Shown piece by piece: positions 6,983 to 10,089 of a DNA stretch of 10,089 bases. A model generated the notes under the pieces. That model saw nothing but the letters and a program-made list of their open reading frames with translations, searched no databases and was not told where the DNA came from. The position numbers and the translations under genes were made by a program. The first letter of the stretch is position 1. Every line of letters starts with the position of its first letter. Origin of the DNA: Actinomycetota bacterium (lineage in GTDB: Bacteria > Actinomycetota > Actinomycetes > Actinomycetales > Cellulomonadaceae). The stretch lies in assembly GCA_018898235.1 (NCBI GenBank), contig JAHIJU010000026.1, positions 1 to 10,089 of the forward strand, in the 5' to 3' direction.

Positions 6983-7711
6983 CTACCGCGATGGCCAGGG
7001 GCCGACGGCCACGTTGTAGCGCGGTACGCGCGGCAGACCTGCGACCCTGGTGAGCGAGTCGACGCCGGCGTCCACCGGGAACGTCGTGACGAGTCTCGCC
7101 CGGCCGTCGATGACGTGGGAGTAGACCAGCGCGGCGGAGCTCGCGCCGGGGCTGCGCCAGATGACGGTGACCAGCTGTCCGCCGTACCCGTCGGGGTCGT
7201 CGCGCCGGTGCAGCACGTGCTCGCTCCTCGATCCGAGCGCGACCGGCAGTGCGCACGCCGTCACGCGGCCCAGCAGGCTGTCGCCGGCCGGTACCCGCCA
7301 GGGCTGGAAGTGGTGCGGGTCGCAGCCGAAGGCCTGCGCGAGCGCGCCCTGGGTCCAACGGGCCCGTTTGGGCCCGTACGGCGTCGCGGCCGGTGACAGC
7401 AGGTAGCCGTAGGTGTGGGCCAGACCGGCGTTCGCGTACGGATAGCGCACCTCGACACCGGCGAGCCGTCCGAGCGACTCGAGCACGCCGGCCGCGAGCA
7501 CCGGTTCGCCGGTGTTCTCGTCGACCACGGTCGAGCGGGCCCAGTCGTCGAACCGGCCGGTCCGGCGATCGACGGCGATCTGCCGGCGGACGTAGTCGAG
7601 CGCGTCGAGCGCCCGGACCGGGTCCGAGGCGGTCCAGGTGGACACCTGGGCCAGGTGCTGCTCGGCGCGGACGTCCTCGGATGCCGGCTGCGTGCGGGGG
7701 CCGGGTTTCAC
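6983..7711 (-). CDS. Uncharacterised soluble protein, 242 residues
   Basis: I do not recognise this family with confidence. The frame has strong GC-ending codon bias and protein-like composition from the GTG at 7711 to TAG at 6983. There is no signal peptide, membrane helix or lipobox, so it should be cytosolic. Notable segments are an N-terminal helical block, DPVRALDALDYVRRQIAVDR (30-49), then DDWARSTVVDENTGEPV (55-71), the aromatic-rich stretch PYANAGLAHTYGYLLSPAAT (91-110) with YGPKRARW (112-119), and a beta-rich C-terminal half with GQLVTVIWRS (178-187), ARLVTTFPVDA (205-215) and RYNVAVGPWPSR (231-242). A frame upstream of 7711 stays open but turns Arg/Pro-rich and overlaps the HAD gene, so it is rejected. 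There is no Shine-Dalgarno; a TAAACT -10 box 8 nt before the GTG suggests a leaderless mRNA. It is divergent from the HAD-phnDC genes. Confidence 0.8.
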   Translation of the reverse strand: MKPGPRTQPASEDVRAEQHLAQVSTWTASDPVRALDALDYVRRQIAVDRRTGRFDDWARSTVVDENTGEPVLAAGVLESLGRLAGVEVRYPYANAGLAHTYGYLLSPAATPYGPKRARWTQGALAQAFGCDPHHFQPWRVPAGDSLLGRVTACALPVALGSRSEHVLHRRDDPDGYGGQLVTVIWRSPGASSAALVYSHVIDGRARLVTTFPVDAGVDSLTRVAGLPRVPRYNVAVGPWPSR

Positions 7712-7719
7712 GACCCGAG

Positions 7720-7725
7720 AGTTTA
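7720..7725 (-). promoter_or_regulatory. Candidate -10 element for a leaderless transcript of the 242-residue protein gene
   Basis: The minus strand reads TAAACT, a good TAnnnT match in otherwise GC-rich DNA, with 8 nt between it and the GTG at 7711. Transcription would start at or next to the start codon. No ribosome-binding site precedes the GTG, which agrees. No clear -35 hexamer is visible. Confidence 0.45.
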
Positions 7726-7742
7726 CGCAGTGTTCACCGCCA
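7721..7742 (+). promoter_or_regulatory. Candidate PHO box (two 11-nt direct-repeat units)
   Basis: Two adjacent 11-nt units begin GTTTACG (7721-7727) and GTTCACC (7732-7738). In Streptomyces, PhoP binds 11-nt direct repeats whose first seven bases approximate GTTCACC; the units here match 5/7 and 7/7. The site is about 80-100 nt upstream of the HAD-phnDC genes, where activation under phosphate limitation would make sense. It also overlaps the -10 of the divergent gene, where binding could repress. A single GTTCACC at 686-692 shows the heptamer alone can occur by chance. Confidence 0.35.
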
Positions 7743-7747
7743 CGTGG

Positions 7748-7765
7748 CCGATCCGTCCAGATCGG
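7748..7765. repeat. Small dyad CCGATC-N6-GATCGG in the divergent promoter region
   Basis: Six-bp arms (7748-7753 and 7760-7765) are separated by 6 bp, a typical spacing for a dimeric regulator site. It would overlap a -35 for the plus-strand operon if TACCGT (7771-7776) is its -10. Support is limited because such short dyads are common. Confidence 0.25.
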
Positions 7766-7773
7766 ACCAATAC

Positions 7774-7792
7774 CGTGGACGAGGCGTCCACG
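7774..7792 (+). repeat. Hairpin CGTGGAC/GTCCACG upstream of the HAD gene
   Basis: Seven-bp perfect arms (7774-7780 and 7786-7792) with a 5-nt loop end 29 nt before the HAD GTG start. It could be an operator over the transcription start or a 5' leader hairpin. Confidence 0.3.
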
Positions 7793-7821
7793 AGGGGCGT
7801 CACCCTGGCACAAGGCGGCTC

Positions 7822-8505
7822 GTGAACGACTCCGGCAGCATCGTCCTCTTCGACTTCGACGGCACGGTCGCGACCGGTCCCGGGCCGGTGCTCGCCTACG
7901 CCCGGGCGGTCGCCGCCGCCCTCCCCGAGGCCGACGGTGCGCACCTCGTCGAGCGCGTCGCGGACGGCTGGGAGCGCCGGACCCCGGTCGACGGCGCCGT
8001 CCCGCTCGACGGCTATGACCTGGTCCGGATCCTCGCGACCCGCGCGGGCGCCGACCCGGCCGCCCTCGACGCCGCCTATCTGACCAGCCGTTCCCTGCTC
8101 GCCGGCCCGCACGCCCCCGTGGTCGCACCCGACGGCCTGGCCGAGCTGCTGCGCCTGCTGCGCACGCACGCGACCGTCGTGCTGGCCACGAACGCGCCGG
8201 ACATCCGGCTCGAGGCAGCCCTCGACCACCTCGGGCTGACCGACGGCTTCGACGAGGTCATCAGCTCCGCCGCCAAGCCCGCGATGGTGCCGGCCCTGCT
8301 CGACCGGGTCGAGGCCCGGCACGCCGGGGCGACCCGCGTGCTGTCCGTCGGCGACGTCTGGGCCAACGACCTCGCACCCGTGCACGCCCGCGGGTATGCG
8401 ACCGCCCTGGTCGGTGAGGTCCCCCCGGGGGCCGAGCCCACCTTCCACGCCCGGGACCTGCCGTCCCTCTATCCCTCGATCACGCACTGGGCCCGGTCCG
8501 CCTGA
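7822..8505 (+). CDS. HAD-family hydrolase (phosphatase type)
   Basis: A 227-residue cytosolic hydrolase of the haloacid dehalogenase superfamily, which cleaves phosphoesters or carbon-phosphorus bonds through an aspartyl-phosphate intermediate. Motif I is LFDFDGT (9-15; nucleophile Asp11, acid/base Asp13). A helical cap domain spans about 18-95. Motif II is LATNAPD (121-127, Thr123), motif III is Lys152 in SSAAKP, and motif IV is GDVWAND (177-183, Asp178 and Asp183). All four motifs are present and the length fits subfamily I with an alpha-helical cap. The substrate cannot be read from the sequence. The GTG at 7822 has AAGGCGG 3 nt upstream and the family motif starts ten residues in. phnD follows after 57 nt on the same strand, so it may process a phosphorylated compound imported by that transporter; this is inference. 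Confidence 0.88.
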   Translation: MNDSGSIVLFDFDGTVATGPGPVLAYARAVAAALPEADGAHLVERVADGWERRTPVDGAVPLDGYDLVRILATRAGADPAALDAAYLTSRSLLAGPHAPVVAPDGLAELLRLLRTHATVVLATNAPDIRLEAALDHLGLTDGFDEVISSAAKPAMVPALLDRVEARHAGATRVLSVGDVWANDLAPVHARGYATALVGEVPPGAEPTFHARDLPSLYPSITHWARSA

Positions 8506-8562
8506 CCCGGTCACCTGTCCCGTCCGCCACCTCCACCCGCACCACCCCACCGAAGGAAGACC
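8506..8562 (+). promoter_or_regulatory. C-rich, G-poor spacer before phnD, with its ribosome site
   Basis: After the HAD stop the plus strand is dominated by C with few G (about 8511-8550), then GAAGGAAGA (8552-8560) gives a strong ribosome site just before the phnD ATG. C-rich, G-poor RNA of this kind resembles Rho-loading segments. One GGTCACC (8509-8515) is a lone PHO-like heptamer. No -35/-10 pair was found, so phnD is probably read from the HAD promoter. Confidence 0.3.
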
Positions 8563-9534
8563 ATGAAGAAGACCAAGACGCTGGCCGCCTCGGCCGCGTT
8601 CCTCGCCGCCCTCGGCGCGCTCACGGCCTGCGGCTCGTCCGCCTCAGCCGGCGCCTCCGCCACCCCGCAGAACCCGACCTCGCTGGTGCTGGCCCTCGTG
8701 CCCTCCCAGGACCAGTCGGGTCTGGTCGACACCGCCAAGCCCCTCACCGACTACCTGAGCCAGAAGCTCGGCATCCCCGTCACCGGCGTCGTCTCCAAGG
8801 ACTACCAGGCCGCGGTCGAGGCTATGGGTGCAGGCCAGGCCCAGATCGGTTTCCTGCCCTCGCTCCAGCTCTGGCAGGTCAGCGACAAGTACGGGGCGTC
8901 GGTCGTGCTGCAGACCGAGCGCAACGGCAACATCAGCTACCCGGCACAGTTCATGACCAACAACCCGGACAAGTACTGCACCGACAAGCCCGTCGAGCGT
9001 GACGGCAAGCTGTTCTGCAACGGTGCCGACGCCATGAAGGGCCCGGCCGGTCTCGACTCCATCACCAAGGTCAAGGGCGCCAAGGTCGCCGTGCTCGGCC
9101 CCGCCTCGCCGGCCGGCTACATCTACCCGATCCTCGCCCTGCAGGAGGCCGGGATCAACACCGACACCGACATCAAGCAGATCCCCGTGACCGCGAACGA
9201 CGCCTCCGTGCTGGCCGTCTACAACGGCGACGCCGAGGTGGGCTTCAGCTTCTGGGACGCCCGTGACGTCGTCGCCAAGGACACCCCCGACGTCGGCAAG
9301 AAGGTCGTCGTCTTCGCGCTCACCGACGAGATCCCCAACGACGGCGTCGCGCTGACCAAGGACCTGCCCGCCGCCATGCAGGCCGAGATCACCAAGGACC
9401 TGGAGGACTACTCCAGCTCCGACGAGGGCTCGAAGGTGCTCAAGTCCATCTACTCGATCACCAAGCTCGCACCGGCCGACCCGTCCAGCCTCGACGTCGT
9501 CGCCCGGGCCGCCGCCAAGCTCGGCCTGTCCTAG
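8563..9534 (+). CDS. phnD: PhnD-type phosphonate/phosphite/phosphate ABC transporter substrate-binding lipoprotein
   Basis: The 323-residue extracytoplasmic ligand-capture subunit of an ABC importer. A lipoprotein signal covers residues 1-22 with lipobox LTAC (Cys23), so the mature protein should be lipid-anchored to the outer face of the membrane, followed by a Ser/Ala-rich linker. The PhnD-like fold begins at about 40 with LVLALVPSQD (41-50), PLTDYLSQKLGIPVTGVVSKDYQAAVEAM (60-88), GQAQIGFLPSLQL (91-103), a hinge region around LGPASPAGYIYP (178-189), and GDAEVGFSFWDARDV (222-236). Length fits the family. Two cysteines of the mature chain, Cys139 and Cys152, flank a 12-residue loop and could form a disulfide. 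The ligand may be phosphonate, phosphite or phosphate; the sequence alone does not decide. phnC starts 3 nt after its stop. Confidence 0.92.
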   Translation: MKKTKTLAASAAFLAALGALTACGSSASAGASATPQNPTSLVLALVPSQDQSGLVDTAKPLTDYLSQKLGIPVTGVVSKDYQAAVEAMGAGQAQIGFLPSLQLWQVSDKYGASVVLQTERNGNISYPAQFMTNNPDKYCTDKPVERDGKLFCNGADAMKGPAGLDSITKVKGAKVAVLGPASPAGYIYPILALQEAGINTDTDIKQIPVTANDASVLAVYNGDAEVGFSFWDARDVVAKDTPDVGKKVVVFALTDEIPNDGVALTKDLPAAMQAEITKDLEDYSSSDEGSKVLKSIYSITKLAPADPSSLDVVARAAAKLGLS

Positions 9535-9537
9535 CAG

Positions 9538-10089
9538 ATGACCGCCACAGTGCAGGGTGCGGGTGCCGGGGCCGTCCTCCCGGCACCCGCACCGTGGGAC
9601 ATCCGGCTGCGTGACGTCCTGGTCCGCTACCCCAACGGGGTCGTCGGCCTCGACGGCATCACCCTCGACATCGAGGCCGGCGAGATGGTTGCCGTCGTCG
9701 GACTGTCCGGATCGGGCAAGAGCAGCCTGATCCGGACCGTCAACGGGCTCGTGCCCGTCACCTCCGGCACCGTCGAGGTCGGCGCCCGGCGGGTCGACAC
9801 CGCCCACGGCCGCGAGCTGCGGGCCCTGCGCGGTCAGATCGGCATGATCTTCCAGAGCTTCAACCTGGCCGGCCGCGCGAGCGTGCTGTCCAACGTGCTC
9901 GTCGGACGGCTCACGCACGCCGCCACCTGGCGCACGCTCCTGGGCGCTTACACCGACCAGGACAAGGCCATCGCGTTCGAGGCGCTCGACCGGGTCGGCA
10001 TCCTCGACCGGGCGTACCAGCGCGCCTCGCACCTGTCCGGCGGGCAGCAGCAGCGGGTCGCCATCGCCCGCGCGCTCGCGCAGACGCCG
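9538..10089 (+). CDS. phnC: PhnC-type phosphonate ABC transporter ATP-binding subunit (3' end cut by window)
   Basis: The ATPase that powers import of the PhnD ligand from the cytoplasmic face. The first 184 codons are present and the frame is open at the right edge. Seen are Walker A GLSGSGKS (55-62), Q-loop Gln106 in GMIFQSFNLAGR (102-113), the PhnC-like insert region about 120-145, and the ABC signature LSGGQQQR (166-173). Walker B and the H-loop lie beyond the window. The first 20 residues are Ala/Gly/Pro-rich and are encoded by a perfect 15-bp inverted repeat. The ATG at 9538 lies 3 nt after the phnD stop and has no Shine-Dalgarno, so translation may depend on coupling with phnD. A GTG at codon 5 is the only nearby in-frame alternative, and it also lacks a ribosome site. 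Permease genes would be expected downstream. Confidence 0.93.
   Translation, partial: MTATVQGAGAGAVLPAPAPWDIRLRDVLVRYPNGVVGLDGITLDIEAGEMVAVVGLSGSGKSSLIRTVNGLVPVTSGTVEVGARRVDTAHGRELRALRGQIGMIFQSFNLAGRASVLSNVLVGRLTHAATWRTLLGAYTDQDKAIAFEALDRVGILDRAYQRASHLSGGQQQRVAIARALAQTP
9556..9593 (+). repeat. Perfect 15-bp inverted repeat at the start of phnC (attenuator or terminator-like hairpin)
   Basis: GGTGCGGGTGCCGGG (9556-9570) pairs without mismatch to CCCGGCACCCGCACC (9579-9593) across an 8-nt loop; 13 of 15 pairs are G-C. It begins 21 nt after the phnD stop and spans about codons 7-19 of phnC. There is no U-tract after it. It could lower phnC expression relative to phnD, end part of the transcripts, or protect the phnD mRNA 3' end. 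Confidence 0.7.

Noticed and set aside
8644..10032. Long minus-strand open frame opposite phnD and phnC
   Set aside because: Gly/Val/Asp-rich antisense translation spanning two clearly coding plus-strand genes.
1..10089. Mobile element, phage, CRISPR or defence system
   Set aside because: No transposase, integrase, terminal repeats, regular spaced repeats or defence domains were seen, and composition is uniform.

Overview
The window is very GC-rich (about 70% or more by eye), with GC-ending codons, GTG starts and little A/T even between genes. Together with the protein families present (an actinobacterial-type helicase N-terminus, a GH36 alpha-galactosidase, an L,D-transpeptidase with peptidoglycan-binding domains, a PhnD-type lipoprotein) this suggests an actinobacterium, probably a Cellulomonas-like member of the Micrococcales. 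The genus is an inference. No insertion sequence, phage gene, CRISPR array, tRNA or rRNA was seen, and composition looks even throughout. It reads as a chromosomal housekeeping and metabolic region.

Layout. (1) 1-474, minus: 5' part of a gene running off the left edge, probably the N-terminal region of an SNF2-type helicase. (2) 475-852: gene-free stretch with several small dyads. (3) 853-3012, minus: complete GH36 alpha-galactosidase. (4) 3013-3233: divergent promoter region with an 11-bp-arm inverted repeat. (5) 3234-3683, plus: small DUF1801-type protein, convergent with (6) 3739-4167, minus: ArfB-type ribosome-rescue hydrolase, which follows (7) 4207-5328, minus: a six-helix membrane diguanylate cyclase. 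(8) 5526-6932, plus: L,D-transpeptidase, convergent with (9) 6983-7711, minus: an unrecognised soluble protein, perhaps translated from a leaderless mRNA. (10) 7822 onward, plus: HAD phosphatase, PhnD-type binding lipoprotein and PhnC-type ATPase, the last cut by the right edge.

The only clear functional group is the last one. HAD hydrolase, phnD and phnC lie on one strand with gaps of 57 and 3 nt and look like the start of an uptake and utilisation operon for phosphonate, phosphite or a related phosphorus compound; the permease genes would lie beyond the window. The control region upstream of the HAD gene holds a candidate two-unit PHO box, which fits phosphate-starvation control. A perfect 15-bp inverted repeat covers the first codons of phnC and may set the ratio of binding protein to ATPase. 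The other genes (sugar hydrolysis, ribosome rescue, c-di-GMP signalling, wall cross-linking) are standard single genes or pairs.

No new multi-gene system is evident. The points most worth a second look are the phnD/phnC hairpin, the candidate PHO box shared by two divergent genes, and the unrecognised 242-residue protein.
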